Shown: positions 1 to 9,288, counted from the stretch's first letter. The stretch: 64,000 bases of DNA from Flavobacterium sp. (GCF_027483985.1 NZ_JAIXTJ010000011.1:62001-126000); one strand, 5' to 3'. A program made the numbers and translations. Notes: generated from the letters alone by a model not told the origin.

Positions 1-345
1 GGTACTAAAACTTTACTTTCCTCTGCCGTCACTTCGACTGATATTATGTTTTAAAAACGCTAGTTTTTGAAATATAAAATTATATCGAGAACCTATGAAA
101 AAATGACATCGCCTCACATATAATAATTTGCGAATTTGCGGTAAACTTTAATCATTTGTTTTTAAGAATTCTCCTCCTTTGGAGGAGTGGCCGAAGGACG
201 AGGTGGCTCTTCGTTGGTTAGTTACTAGTGGGATGTTTCCTTCGTCAACATGACAAAGTTGGAGTGGAGTTTCTATGGTTAGTTTCTTGTGGGATGTTTC
301 CTTCGTCAATATGACAAAGTTGGAGTGGAGTTTTTGGTTGATTTT
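1..345. repeat. Composite intergenic repeat, left end cut by window
   Basis: Positions 1-92 match the right half of the MITE-like element seen four times at 4.4-5.5 kb, ending in the inverted-repeat arm ATATCGAGAAC. Positions 97-215 match a tail segment also found at 4821-4935 and 5509-5615 (shared stretch TAATAATTTGCGAATTTG). Positions 215-335 hold two units of a roughly 60-bp repeat with the core GGGATGTTTCCTTCGTCAA. Reading frames across it come from the repeat and do not look like genes. From 345 to 776 I see only AT-rich intergenic DNA with a loose duplication (CTGCGCAAACGTC at about 370 and 508; GATGATGTTCGCTAATTTTT-like at about 590 and 690). Confidence 0.75.
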
Positions 346-776
346 GTGGAATGAAATGGAGCAAAAACTGCTGCGCAAACGTCACCTGACTTTGCGCATT
401 ATTTATAGTGATAAAGTTTATATTCTATTGTACTAAATGGAACGCGGATGAAACGGATACTGTCGCAAACGCGGATTTACGCGGATTTCTTTTTTAAGTT
501 TAGTTGCTGCGCAAACGTCTCCTGACTTCGCGCATTATTTGTAGTAGTAACGGTTATGGCTAATTGTTATAAATGCATTGCTGATGTTATGATGTTCACT
601 AATTTTTTTAAACACAGATTGGAGTAATTTGAGAAATCTTTGAAATGTTTAATTGTGGAATTTATGCAGAGGTGAAACGAATGTGATGATGTTCGCTAAT
701 TTTTTTTTAACACCGATTGGAGTACTTTGAGGGAAATGAGCAATCTTTTGAAGTTTGCACCATGATAAAATGATTT

Positions 777-1001
777 TTATGCCACTGCATAGCTTGGGAT
801 TAGACGGTACGGTTCTAAGTCGTCTAGTGGTATGCGCGCGTATTCTGCATATTCTTTGAATGTAATTTTGAAACGCTTCTCGGTTTTATTAAAAAAGACG
901 CGCATATCGTTCATCTTTTGGGATGCGGTTCGAGGCGAGCATTCTTCTATTTTTGCAATATCATTAGTTGTAATGCAAATTCTTAGTATTCTTTTCTGCA
1001 T
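777..1001 (-). CDS. Small helix-turn-helix-like protein
   Basis: This 74-residue protein is probably DNA-binding. Residues 12-35 read as a helix-turn-helix: TNDIAKIEECSPRTASQKM, with a turn around the Cys-Ser-Pro and a recognition helix rich in Arg, Thr and Gln. The C-terminal part (ITFKEYAEYARIPLDDLEPYR) looks like an amphipathic helical extension. I do not recognise a named family. It stands alone between repeat-rich DNA on both sides, and its start faces the 630-bp AT-rich gap before the next gene. The frame is better composed than the overlapping plus-strand frame at 832-1032, which I treat as a shadow. A role as a repressor or excision factor of a lost mobile element is possible but not shown. 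Confidence 0.6.
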   Translation of the reverse strand: MQKRILRICITTNDIAKIEECSPRTASQKMNDMRVFFNKTEKRFKITFKEYAEYARIPLDDLEPYRLIPSYAVA

Positions 1002-1631
1002 GGTTTCTACTCTTACTGTTGCTGCTGTTTAGTCTCATTTTTTTCATTTATTTTGTTTTAATTAATAGTGGTTTTTGACGTGTTCCATCTTTGAAAATCG
1101 AACAACACAAATCTAACAAGAAAATGATGTTGATGCAATTGAAGTTTTTAACAATCAAAGATATTAATTCGTTTTTTTTGTGTTTTTTACCTCTTTTTAC
1201 GTCAAAATACCTCTTTTTTGTTCGATTTTCGTCTATTTGTATGTTAATAAAAAATAGTTGTTTTTTTAGAAAATAGCTTTTTTTCTTAAATTTCATTAGT
1301 ACCTCTTGGTAACCTCATCTATACCTTTGGTATACTTCTAGCATACACTCGCCATACACTATTGATACACTCCTCATACATTAGTCATACACTCTGCCCT
1401 ATTTTTCAATGATTTTTCTTTGCTTTATTGTGCAATGTAATTTATATATTATCAATGATTTAGCTTCTTATTTTGGCAAAAATGGCAGATTTGGCCTTTT
1501 TATGACTTTTTGCTTCCTTTAAGACTATTTGCCTCTATTTAGGTAAGTTGTGTTTGAGTTCGGCAATTTTGACAAGTGCTCCTTATCTAGCGCTATACCT
1601 TTGTTTCATAATAATTTTAAATATTTAAATC
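1002..1631. other. AT-rich intergenic gap with phased 11-bp array
   Basis: This gap separates the minus-strand HTH gene from the next plus-strand gene. It is very T-rich, with two copies of TACCTCTTTTT near 1187 and 1211. It contains the regular 11-bp array described separately at 1299-1397. The minus-strand frame at 1048-1296 is lysine- and phenylalanine-rich low complexity and is not called. A promoter for the gene starting at 1632 presumably lies after 1400, but I cannot fix it. Confidence 0.6.
1299..1397. repeat. 11-bp phased tandem repeat array
   Basis: ATAC occurs at 1321, 1332, 1343, 1354, 1365, 1376 and 1387, exactly 11 bp apart. The consensus unit is about yATACaCTnnn, for example CATACACTCGC and CATACACTATT. 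Two weaker units (GTACCTCTTG, GTAACCTCATC) extend it to the left, giving about nine units. The period is close to one helical turn, so every core faces the same side of the DNA. It lies about 235 bp upstream of the gene at 1632. Confidence 0.85.
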
Positions 1632-2381
1632 ATGGCAAAGTTAAAAAGCTTGATTAAGGTTGAAGGGACATTAGATGACCTTACCTTCTACAAAGGAACT
1701 GATGGTTTCTTTGTGCGCGCCAAAGGTGGTGTTAGTAGAAATCGAATTTTGAACGACCCAGCGTTTGCTCGTACGAGAGAAAACGGGACGGAGTTTGGCA
1801 GTATTGCGAATTCGGGAAAATTGTTGCGTTCTGCATTAGGACCAATGTTGTTTAAAGCGAAAGACAGTAAACTGACGAGTAGGCTTGTGAAGGTTATGGG
1901 ACAGATTAAGAATCTGGACAGTGTTAGTGTGCGTGGTGCACGAAATGTTGCTGTTGGTTTGTCAAACAGTATGGCTGTACCAATGTTGGAGGGCTTTGAT
2001 TTTAATGCTCGTGCCACTATGGGAAGTGTATTGAATGCTGCCATCGCTGTAGATGTTGTGACCGGTGTTTTAAGTCTATCTAGTTTTGATCCTTTGCAAC
2101 AAGTGCGTTCGGCTGATGGTGCTACGCATTTTAGTTTGCAGGCAGGCTTTTTAAAGTTAGATTTTGCAACGGAAGCATTTGAGTTGACTCAAAGTGAGGA
2201 AGTCATTTATCCGCTTGTGCCTGGTGTTATTACTCCTGTATTGACTCCAAGTGCGGTGCCAACCCTTTCGGGAACCGGTTTTCACGTCTTGCTTATTGAG
2301 TTTTTTCAAGAGATCAATGGCGTGAAGTATTTGTTGAACAATGGTGCTTTTAATGTCTTAAACTTAGTTAAAATGAGTTAG
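1632..2381 (+). CDS. Conserved-looking hypothetical protein
   Basis: This 249-residue protein has no signal peptide and no membrane segment. The N-terminus (MAKLKSLIKVEGTLDDLTFY) followed by a basic Gly/Arg stretch (RAKGGVSRNRIL) resembles hypothetical proteins I associate with Flavobacteriaceae, but I know no function. The middle is rich in small and beta-forming residues. The C-terminal part (VPTLSGTGFHVLLIEFFQEING) looks like beta strands ending on a surface edge. Its codon use is more GC-rich than that of the next gene. It is a single gene followed by a strong hairpin terminator at 2461. Phage-structural or secreted-particle roles could be tested by structure prediction; I do not assign one. 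Confidence 0.7.
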   Translation: MAKLKSLIKVEGTLDDLTFYKGTDGFFVRAKGGVSRNRILNDPAFARTRENGTEFGSIANSGKLLRSALGPMLFKAKDSKLTSRLVKVMGQIKNLDSVSVRGARNVAVGLSNSMAVPMLEGFDFNARATMGSVLNAAIAVDVVTGVLSLSSFDPLQQVRSADGATHFSLQAGFLKLDFATEAFELTQSEEVIYPLVPGVITPVLTPSAVPTLSGTGFHVLLIEFFQEINGVKYLLNNGAFNVLNLVKMS

Positions 2382-2460
2382 ATTTGATTATTAGTGTTCG
2401 TAATCACAGTACCGCTTGGTGGTTGGTATTTCTCTTCTGATGTACCAATCCACCCAATTT

Positions 2461-2497
2461 AAAACGCTCGGCCTGAAAAGGTTGGGCGTTTTATTTT
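2461..2497 (+). terminator. Intrinsic terminator after the gene at 1632
   Basis: The arms AAAACGC (2461-2467) and GCGTTTT (2486-2492) pair around an inner GGCC/GG-rich stem, and a T-rich run follows. Confidence 0.75.
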
Positions 2498-2501
2498 TGA
2501 A

Positions 2502-2568
2502 AAATCCCCATTTGTAGGGATGTTTATTTTTGAAAATACTATTTGATTTGTAGTATTAACCAACAAAT
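2502..2568 (+). promoter_or_regulatory. Shared hairpin leader, copy 1
   Basis: ATCCCCATTTGTAGGGAT forms a short hairpin (ATCCC/GGGAT). It is followed by an AT-rich stretch with TTTTGAAAATAC and ATTTGTA just before the ATG at 2576. Nearly the same 65-bp sequence precedes the unrelated gene at 5963. It could be a shared promoter or leader, or a duplicated end of an element. Confidence 0.5.
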
Positions 2569-2575
2569 TAAAATT

Positions 2576-4072
2576 ATGAAAACAAAATTATTATTAATAC
2601 TACTATGGAGCCCTTTTCTATATTCTCAAATCAATATAAATAATCCAGTCAGCAATAATGCATTTAATAAATCCATCATCAATGATATAAACTTTATGAT
2701 TTTGGGAGATAACAACATTAAACAAGGGGTTTCTTATGAATTAAAAGATAAAGACACGCAATTATCTTTAAACGGAAAACTTTATAGTAATTCAAATTTT
2801 ATAATGACTCTGGATGGGCAATTCACTGTCACTGATGGAGTTTATCTTTTTGATGCAAAAGATGGAAGTAGAAAAGGTACTTTGAGTTTAAATTTTTTTG
2901 TGCCTGGTTTCAAAAAGTTCAATCCAAAAGGTTACCCATCAAAAACGTATCCGACAACTCAAAGAACAATGATGAAAAATTATGAATACTTGAATAAAGT
3001 TAATGATAGTGTTTTTAAAAATGTTATTGATTTGCATATTATTATGCAATTATTTCAAATACCAACTTCTATTATTGAATTTACAAATTCTACTACTATA
3101 AATGGTGTTACATTTCCATTAGATATTTCATCTTCTGCAATTTTAACAAGCTATGAAGCTAGCAATAGTATATCGATTCAAAAAATGATTGCTAAATATT
3201 TACCTTCAACATCAACATTAATTGGAGCCAATTTAATAGCAACCAAATCTAATATCTCAACAGATTTAGGCAATGTTACAAAAACCAAAACATTTAATTT
3301 TGCTAACACTAATCCTATTGTTTCTGTTACAACCCTTAGCGAACTAAATATTGATGCATTAATAAAAGATTACGAAAAAGCCTATAACCGCCTCACTAAT
3401 TTTTCAGAAGAAAGAAATGATATTGAGATTAAATACTTTAAAGAGAATTGGACCTACATTAGTACGAATTATTTTGGTTTTTCACCTTACTATGAAAGAC
3501 AAGGATTTGATATATATTCAAATCCCTCAATTTCAACAACGAGTTTTAGTGACAATTTTAAAGAAACTCGTGGTGATTTATTTGGAGTAAAAGCAAGCTA
3601 TAATTATGTTTACTTAACTAAAAAGAAATCATACTTTATAGGAAGAGGCATTGCTACATTTGGAAGAGACTCAAACTTTAATGACTATAGTAAAAAAGAT
3701 TATGAATACACTAATAACATTGGTACTGTAAATGGCAATACAATTGTTAGTACCGATAAAAAAACCGCCTATCAAAATAAAAATAATGAAGAGTATTCCT
3801 ATGGATTACTTCAAAAATATGGAATTGAATTATATGCTTCGTTGAACACATTAGGGGTTTATACTAAAATTGGTTATACTAAAAATGATATTTTAAATGT
3901 TTCTGAATCTTATCCTTTTGAAACTGGTTTATTATTTAATTTGAAATCTGAAAAGAAGAATATAGTATCAATTTTATTATTTGTTAATAGAAATAATTTA
4001 AAAATTCATCCTGATGATGATATGAATTTCGGTTTAAAAATTGGATTACCAATAAATTTACCTAGAAGCTAA
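2576..4072 (+). CDS. Exported hypothetical protein, possible outer-membrane barrel
   Basis: I start this at the ATG at 2576 (498 residues) rather than an upstream in-frame TTG, because a clean signal peptide follows: MKTKLLLILLWSPFLYSQ, cut near Ser-Gln. The mature protein is Asn/Ser/Thr-rich with many alternating-hydrophobic strands. Its last residues (NFGLKIGLPINL) resemble a closing beta strand, so an outer-membrane or surface location is an inference. A central segment (about residues 255-285) is more helical and charged. No domain is recognised. It is a single gene with the shared hairpin leader upstream and a terminator-like repeat at 4128. The sequence is very AT-rich compared with the gene at 1632. 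Confidence 0.7.
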   Translation: MKTKLLLILLWSPFLYSQININNPVSNNAFNKSIINDINFMILGDNNIKQGVSYELKDKDTQLSLNGKLYSNSNFIMTLDGQFTVTDGVYLFDAKDGSRKGTLSLNFFVPGFKKFNPKGYPSKTYPTTQRTMMKNYEYLNKVNDSVFKNVIDLHIIMQLFQIPTSIIEFTNSTTINGVTFPLDISSSAILTSYEASNSISIQKMIAKYLPSTSTLIGANLIATKSNISTDLGNVTKTKTFNFANTNPIVSVTTLSELNIDALIKDYEKAYNRLTNFSEERNDIEIKYFKENWTYISTNYFGFSPYYERQGFDIYSNPSISTTSFSDNFKETRGDLFGVKASYNYVYLTKKKSYFIGRGIATFGRDSNFNDYSKKDYEYTNNIGTVNGNTIVSTDKKTAYQNKNNEEYSYGLLQKYGIELYASLNTLGVYTKIGYTKNDILNVSESYPFETGLLFNLKSEKKNIVSILLFVNRNNLKIHPDDDMNFGLKIGLPINLPRS

Positions 4073-4109
4073 CTAATTAATAAAGAATAATTTATTGTTA
4101 AAAAGAATA

Positions 4110-4245
4110 TTTATTTCCAAATTACAGAAAACCGTAAAATAGATCATTTTGCGGTTTTTATATTTGAAGACTATTCTTAGCCATCAGGGAACCAAAGTAT
4201 TCTTGCTCAAATAAATTATTTTTGAGACGTTTGACAAATCCAAAC
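4110..4245 (+). repeat. Duplicated copy of the upstream region and 5' end of the DUF4328 gene
   Basis: This stretch aligns with 7590-7735. Both have AAAACCG...CGGTTTTTATATTTGAAG, then a short divergent stretch, then TATTCTTGCTCAAA and a GACGTTTGACAAA-like tail. At 7.7 kb it leads into an intact gene; here similarity fades after about 4245 and no matching coding frame follows. It is best read as the remnant of a duplication. Confidence 0.65.
4128..4166 (+). terminator. Hairpin with overlapping promoter-like box, copy 1
   Basis: AAAACCG (4128-4134) pairs with CGGTTTTT (4152-4159), giving a terminator-like hairpin after the gene ending at 4072. The T run merges into TATATTTG (4159-4166), which fits the TAnnTTTG promoter box of Bacteroidota. 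The same combination recurs at 7606 and 8621. Confidence 0.6.
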
Positions 4246-4396
4246 GAACAAAGCTTCTTGGTTTACAAACTACTTCTAACATTGTGCGTTATTAACAAAA
4301 ATAACAGCTATAGTTTTTTTTAGTAGAAATGGAACAGATGCTGAAAACTGAATACTGGCTCTACTGAAAACTAACCACTGGCTCTACCGCATCAAA

Positions 4397-4593
4397 GTTC
4401 TCGATACATTTTTTTAAAATAGCTCAGTCGCGATTTTAAAAAAACACTCGAAGTGACGTTTGCTGTAAATAGACGAATTTTCTCTTTTACAATTATGATT
4501 TTACAAGTCCTAAAGGCACTAAAACTCTACTTTCCTCTGCCGTCACTTCGAGTGATTTTGTGGAACGAAGTGGAGCAAAATTGTATCGAGAAC
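4397..4593. mobile_element. MITE-like element, copy 1
   Basis: This is a 197-bp non-coding element. The outer arms GTTCTCGATACA (4397-4408) and TGTATCGAGAAC (4582-4593) are perfect inverted repeats. Inside, ACTCGAAGTGACG and CGTCACTTCGAGT form a second perfect 13-bp inverted pair. No transposase is encoded, so it would be non-autonomous. I could not identify a target-site duplication with confidence. Confidence 0.7.
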
Positions 4594-4622
4594 CGATGAA
4601 ATAATGACTTCTGTAGTTCTAA

Positions 4623-4818
4623 GTTCTCGATAATTTTTTTTAAATTAGCTCAGTCGCGATTTTAAAAAAACACTCGAAGTGACGTTTGCTGTAAATAGAC
4701 GAATTTTCTCTTTTACAATTATGATTTTACAAGTCCTAAAGGCACTAAAACTCTACTATCCTCTACCGTCACTTTGAGTGATTTTCTGGAACGAAGTGGA
4801 GCAAAATTGTATCGAGAA
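4623..4818. mobile_element. MITE-like element, copy 2
   Basis: Nearly identical to copy 1 through the interior. The left arm is degraded to GTTCTCGATAAT and the right arm reads TGTATCGAGAA. It is directly followed by the tail and 60-bp array seen also at 97-335 and 5509-5776. Confidence 0.7.
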
Positions 4819-5046
4819 GCTATACAATAATGACATCGCCACACATATAATAATTTGCGAATTTGTAGTTAACTTTCAAAATATGTTTTTAAGGATTCTT
4901 CTTTTTTGGTGCAGTGGCCGAAGGATGAGGTGGAGTTTCTTTGGTTAGTTACTTGTGGGATGTTTCCTTCGTCAACATGACAAAGTTGGGGTGAAGTTTC
5001 GTGGGTTAGCTTCTAGTGGGATGTTTCCTTCGTCAACATGACAAAG
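4819..5046. repeat. Tail segment plus GGGATGTTTCC array, copy 2
   Basis: 4821-4935 repeats the tail sequence of 97-215, and 4936-5046 holds two units of the 60-bp repeat (core GGGATGTTTCCTTCGTCAA). No credible gene is present. Confidence 0.7.
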
Positions 5047-5080
5047 ACTGAACACTGACAACTAGCTCCACTGCTCCAAA

Positions 5081-5276
5081 GTTCTCGATACATTTTTTTA
5101 AAATAGCTCAGTCGTTATTCTAAAAAAACACTCGAAGTGACGTTGGCTGTAGATTGACGAATTTTCTATTTTACAACTATGATTTTACAAGTCCTAATTG
5201 CATTAAAACTTTACTTTCCTCTGCCGTCACTTCGATTGATTTTGTGGAACGAAGTGGAGTAAAATTGTATCGAGAA
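5081..5276. mobile_element. MITE-like element, copy 3
   Basis: GTTCTCGATACA at 5081-5092 and TGTATCGAGAA at 5266-5276 bound it. The interior has more substitutions than copies 1, 2 and 4 (CGTTATT for CGCGATT; the inner right arm is CGTCACTTCGATT). Confidence 0.7.
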
Positions 5277-5306
5277 GCTATACAATAATGACTTCTGTAG
5301 TTCTAA

Positions 5307-5502
5307 GTTCTCGATAATTTTTTTTAAAATAGCTCAGTCGCGATTTTAAAAAAACACTCGAAGTGACGTTTGCTGTAAATAGACGAATTTTCTCTTTTAC
5401 AATTATGATTTTACAAGTCCTAAAGGCACTAAAACTTTACTTTCCTCTACCGTTACTTTGAGTGATTAAGTAGAACGAAGTGGAGCAAAATTGTTTCGAG
5501 AA
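5307..5502. mobile_element. MITE-like element, copy 4
   Basis: Left arm GTTCTCGATAAT as in copy 2; right arm TGTTTCGAGAA. The interior matches copies 1 and 2 over long stretches. Followed by the third tail-plus-array block. Confidence 0.7.
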
Positions 5503-5776
5503 GCTATGGAAAAATGACATCGCTTCACTTATAATAATTTGCGAATTTGCGGTAAACTTTCAAAATATGTTTTTAAGAATTCTTCTTCTTTGGTGGAGTA
5601 GCCGAAGGATGAGGACGAGTTTCTTTGGTTAGTTTCTAGTGGGATGTTTCCTTCGTCAACATGACAAAGTTGGGGTGGAGTTTCTTTGGTTAGTTTCTGG
5701 TGGGATGTTTCCTTCGTCAACATGACAAAAAAATGTTGTTTCTGGTGGGATGTTTCCTTCGTAAACATGATAAAGA
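5503..5776. repeat. Tail segment plus GGGATGTTTCC array, copy 3
   Basis: 5509-5615 repeats the tail seen at 97-215 and 4821-4935. 5619-5776 holds three units with the core GGGATGTTTCCTTCGTCAA (the last has GTAAACATGA). The minus-strand frame across the block is repeat-derived. Confidence 0.7.
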
Positions 5777-5851
5777 CTGTATACTGACTTCACCGAAAAA
5801 TGAAAACCAACCACTACCACCACTAAAAACCAAACTATTTAAAAACCAAGT

Positions 5852-5913
5852 AAAAATCCCCATTCATAGGGATGCACATTTGAAAAAATACTTGTTAATT
5901 TGTAATACAAACC
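5852..5913 (+). promoter_or_regulatory. Shared hairpin leader, copy 2
   Basis: ATCCCCATTCATAGGGAT and the following AT-rich stretch ending in AATTTGTAATACAAACCA match the leader at 2502-2568. It precedes the start at 5963 by about 50 bp. Confidence 0.5.
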
Positions 5914-5962
5914 AGTAAGCCGAAAAGGGAGTATAGAGTAGGCAAATCCAAAAATAATAATC

Positions 5963-6529
5963 ATGAGAGTACGTTTAGAACTAAATCAGCTAAAAATTGA
6001 CCGTCCTAAAAAAAGATGGAAAGTATATTTTGTTGTGGTGGCGGAACACCCAAATGACCCAGAAAAAATGGTTTTATCAACGGTGCCTGTCGATACAGTC
6101 AAGATAGTACCTAGCCAAAATAACGAGGTGAACTTTGATGATGAAACACCAAATAGCGAAGGACTCTTACTTTTGAGAAGAACCCTACCAGCAACCAAAG
6201 AATTAAATGTACATTTCTATGTACGCCACTCTAGATCCAGCGTTCGAAGCGTGGGTGAAGTACTAAGAGACATTCAAGAGGAAATCGGCGAAGATGCAAT
6301 GGGAACCATTTCAGATATTCTAGGTACCACTAACCCTTGGCTAATCATTGCCAAAGCGGCACTGCCATTAATTGGTAAAGTTTTAACCAAAGTACCCGAC
6401 CGCGATATGGGTTTCATTTCAATGTTTGAACGATTTGGAAAAGAATTTGAAGAAGATGGTAATATCGACCGACAAAAAACAGGAGGTTTCTCAACAGTAG
6501 TGTATACTTGGGCCATTGATGAAGATTAA
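5963..6529 (+). CDS. Hypothetical protein, beta-rich N-terminal half
   Basis: This 188-residue protein has no signal peptide or membrane helix. The first 90 residues alternate in a beta-sandwich-like pattern (MRVRLELNQLKI, KVYFVVVAEHP, ELNVHFYVRHSR). A more helical Gly/Pro-containing region (NPWLIIAKAALPLIGKVL) follows, and the end (TGGFSTVVYTWAIDED) is a last strand with an acidic tail. Conserved-looking Trp and Asp positions suggest a structured protein, perhaps a C2-like fold, but that is only an impression. It sits upstream of a membrane protein in the same direction with a 180-bp gap, so a functional link is weak. The leader shared with the gene at 2576 is its most unusual feature. Confidence 0.65.
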   Translation: MRVRLELNQLKIDRPKKRWKVYFVVVAEHPNDPEKMVLSTVPVDTVKIVPSQNNEVNFDDETPNSEGLLLLRRTLPATKELNVHFYVRHSRSSVRSVGEVLRDIQEEIGEDAMGTISDILGTTNPWLIIAKAALPLIGKVLTKVPDRDMGFISMFERFGKEFEEDGNIDRQKTGGFSTVVYTWAIDED

Positions 6530-6713
6530 AACAAACTTTTCAAATGTCAACTATGATGCAATCTTTCAATTGTAAATGGTACTACAAGAAAACGATTGCT
6601 AGAAACCATAGTAGAAAAAGCATCTTCGATTTAAACTATTAATTATATAGCAAAAGGAATCGGAAACGATAAAAAGGAAAAACAAAGTATCATTAAAAAT
6701 AATCTTTACCAAA

Positions 6714-7520
6714 ATGACCTCACCCAACACCCACACCAATCCTGGAAACCAAAACCGTGTTATCTCCTACCACAAAATACGCCGTGCCGTGGGACTCATC
6801 GGAATGCTCCTACCCTTTAGCCTTTGGTTGTTGAATACCATCATCAACGAATCGGGTATTTTATATAATACATTTTGGATTACTTTTACTAAAACCTACC
6901 AACCCAATGGCAACTTAAAAGATTCCATTAGTCATTTTTATTATGCTACTGTTGGCGAACTGTTTACTGGTGCTTTGTGTGCTGTGGCCTTGTTTTTGTT
7001 TTGCTACCGTGGGTACAGCAAACCCACATCGGGCAAGTACCATTACGTTCCAGGTGATAATTTTATGTGCAATTTTGCCGCTATTATGGCACTTTTGGTT
7101 GTGATATTCCCAACGAGCTCTGAGCCTATTAGTGATAACTTTCGGGCTTTTGTTAGCAGTAAAAACACAGGTTATATTCACTATGTTGCGGCAGTTTTGT
7201 TCTTTCTAACGTTGGCCATCATCTCCTTTGTGAACTTCCGACGTACTAAAGACCCTAAAAAGTTTGGTAAAATGCAATCGCATCCCATCTATAAAACTTG
7301 TGCCTTGATTATGGTCGCTTGTATGGTGCTGTTGCTAGTGATTTTTGTCATTAGCTCTAAAGACAAAAGCATCACTTGGCCCGACGATTACAATGTTACC
7401 TATTGGCTAGAAACGGTAATGCTACTAGCTTTCGGTGTTTCGTGGGTGGTGAAAGGCGAAATAGACCAACAGGTAATGGACAAAAACTATTTTGGCAATG
7501 GTATTGAAGAAAAAGCCTAA
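6714..7520 (+). CDS. Multi-pass membrane protein of unknown function
   Basis: This 268-residue protein has about six hydrophobic segments, around residues 26-46, 77-97, 121-139, 156-174, 194-214 and 234-251. A conserved-looking His-Phe-Tyr-Tyr patch (SISHFYYATVGELF) lies just before the second helix, at the membrane edge. The N-terminal 22 residues are polar. I recall similar six- to seven-helix bacterial proteins (DUF998-like) but cannot name the family with confidence. Substrate and role are unknown. It ends near the repeated hairpin at 7606 and is followed by another membrane protein gene. Confidence 0.7.
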   Translation: MTSPNTHTNPGNQNRVISYHKIRRAVGLIGMLLPFSLWLLNTIINESGILYNTFWITFTKTYQPNGNLKDSISHFYYATVGELFTGALCAVALFLFCYRGYSKPTSGKYHYVPGDNFMCNFAAIMALLVVIFPTSSEPISDNFRAFVSSKNTGYIHYVAAVLFFLTLAIISFVNFRRTKDPKKFGKMQSHPIYKTCALIMVACMVLLLVIFVISSKDKSITWPDDYNVTYWLETVMLLAFGVSWVVKGEIDQQVMDKNYFGNGIEEKA

Positions 7521-7605
7521 TACGTTAAATGAATTACTTTAGTGTGCTAAGCATAGCAAACGAAGTACTTTAAGAGGATTATAAACTTTTTTTACCCAAA
7601 TGTGG

Positions 7606-7644
7606 AAAACCGTAATATACATCATTTTGCGGTTTTTATATTTG
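7606..7644 (+). terminator. Hairpin with overlapping promoter-like box, copy 2
   Basis: AAAACCG (7606-7612) pairs with CGGTTTTT (7630-7637), running into TATATTTG (7637-7644). It may end the membrane gene and start transcription of the DUF4328 gene at 7735. Confidence 0.6.
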
Positions 7645-7734
7645 AAGGCGATTAGTAACCAAAATGGAATCTAAGTATTCTTGCTCAAACAAATAATTTT
7701 TGATACGTTTGACAAAACCAAACCAATAGACTTT

Positions 7735-8586
7735 ATGACCAACGAACAACTAGAACAATGCAAGACTTGTTTGCATAGAAAAAAAGGAACTTTCGAGGCC
7801 GATGAAATATGCTCCATTACTGACTTTACTCCTACTGACGGTGAGGCTTGTCCGAAATATGTATTGAAGCCTGTACCTGCTTTACTTAGTACAAACAAAC
7901 TGGAAGCTTTAAAACCCAACGCCAACAGAGCCAAATATGTTATGATTGCTATTCTAGTAGTAATGTTTTTAGACCTGATTACGGCGATTTCAGAATATTT
8001 TCAATACAACCTTTTGCTGGACTTAAAAGACGGTATTTATGTTTCCGACGAAATGATTACAAACAACGATTTGCGGAAACAAGTTATAGCTATTTTCTAC
8101 ACCATAGCTTTTATAACGAGTGCGGTATTTTTTATTATGTGGTTTCGCAGAGCCTATTACAACCTAAGTATTCGTACTGAAAACACGTATTACGGAGAAG
8201 GTTGGGCTGCCGGAAGTTGGTTTTTACCTATCATCAGTTTGTTTCGACCGTACCAAATAATGAAGGAACTCGATGAAGACACCAGCGAATTGCTTAGCAA
8301 AGCTACCAAACAAGAAGTGGACACCAACTCGTTCATCATTGGCACGTGGTGGACGCTCTGGATTCTAATCAATTATTTTGGGCAAACCCTTATTAAAAGA
8401 CTATTGCAAGGCGAAAGCATCAACGACTTTATCAATCTAACCGTACTCGACATGGTAAACAGTTGTTTGGGAATTCCTTTAGCCTTGATTACGTATTTTA
8501 TGATTAAAAACTACGCCAACAAAGAAGCGGCACTAGTTACCGAAGAAAACCGAAAACCAGAAACGCCTACCGAAACCGCTTTTTAA
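7735..8586 (+). CDS. DUF4328-like membrane protein with Cys-rich N-terminus
   Basis: I start at the ATG at 7735 (283 residues); an in-frame TTG at 7681 adds 18 residues but has no better context. The N-terminus has a CxxC pair plus two later cysteines (CKTCLHRKKG...ICSI...EACPKY), suggesting a small metal-binding knuckle. Four hydrophobic segments follow. The signature WFRRAYYNL...GEGWAAGSWFLPI and RPYQIMKEL is typical of DUF4328 membrane proteins, whose function is unknown. The soluble cysteine region probably faces the cytoplasm. A decayed copy of its upstream region lies at 4110-4245. It ends before the third copy of the hairpin element. Confidence 0.75.
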   Translation: MTNEQLEQCKTCLHRKKGTFEADEICSITDFTPTDGEACPKYVLKPVPALLSTNKLEALKPNANRAKYVMIAILVVMFLDLITAISEYFQYNLLLDLKDGIYVSDEMITNNDLRKQVIAIFYTIAFITSAVFFIMWFRRAYYNLSIRTENTYYGEGWAAGSWFLPIISLFRPYQIMKELDEDTSELLSKATKQEVDTNSFIIGTWWTLWILINYFGQTLIKRLLQGESINDFINLTVLDMVNSCLGIPLALITYFMIKNYANKEAALVTEENRKPETPTETAF

Positions 8587-8620
8587 ATAGGTTTCAAAAA
8601 CTATTTTTATCAAAATGCGG

Positions 8621-8659
8621 AAAACCGTAAAATAGATCGTTTGGCGGTTTTTATATTTG
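8621..8659 (+). terminator. Hairpin with overlapping promoter-like box, copy 3
   Basis: AAAACCG (8621-8627) pairs with CGGTTTTT (8645-8652), running into TATATTTG (8652-8659). It lies between the DUF4328 gene and the ATPase relic. Confidence 0.6.
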
Positions 8660-8743
8660 TACGAAATCACGTAAAACTACCTGTAAATTAATTGGGAAAT
8701 TGGTTTATTTTTGGTAGATTTGAATTTTACATTAAAATTTAAG

Positions 8744-9288
8744 ATGAAAAAAATTGGCTTTCAAAATTTCCGACGATTTCAAAACCTTCCAACGCTAGAA
8801 TTAGGAAAGGTTTCAATTATGGATGGTAGAAACAATTCTGGAAAATCTTCTTTGGTTAAAGCACTGCTTTTACAAGTAGATTATCTACAAAATCAACAGT
8901 TTGATGAGTTTTTATTTCTATTACATCATTAGAATATACAAACATTCTTATATTTTGGAGAAAATTAAACAATAAGCTAAATGGAATTGAAAGACATAAA
9001 ATCGTTTTTGAATTAGAAGTAGATACATTTATGTTTTCAATCTTATTCTCAATTTAATAAAATAGTGAATATACCAACTCTAGCGTTTAAAAATTATTTA
9101 TAACTGATAATCTTTCTAATATAATTTTTGACAGTAAATATTTGAAAGAAACCATTAGTGTTTCAAAATTTAATCAATCATTAGTTACTAAATCAGATGC
9201 TTTAGTTAATGTGATGAATGAATCTAAGGAACTAGGACAAGAAATTCAAAAGCCTGATTTTTTAAAAAATCTACTCGTGAAAGTTTAA
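8744..9288 (+). pseudogene. Decayed RecF/OLD-like AAA ATPase
   Basis: The ATG at 8744 opens a frame of 62 residues: MKKIGFQNFRRFQNL, then a Walker A motif (GRNNSGKSSLVKAL), then a stop at 8930-8932. This is the usual start of SMC/RecF-like ATPases that form part of defence systems. Coding-like sequence continues in a shifted frame (ITSLEYTNILIFWRKLNNK up to about 9057) and again near 9120-9288 (VSKFNQSLVTKSDALVNVM). Several frameshifts or deletions have removed everything from the signature motif onward, so the product cannot be an active ATPase. It marks the left edge of the defence island and may be what remains of an earlier ATPase-based system. Confidence 0.7.
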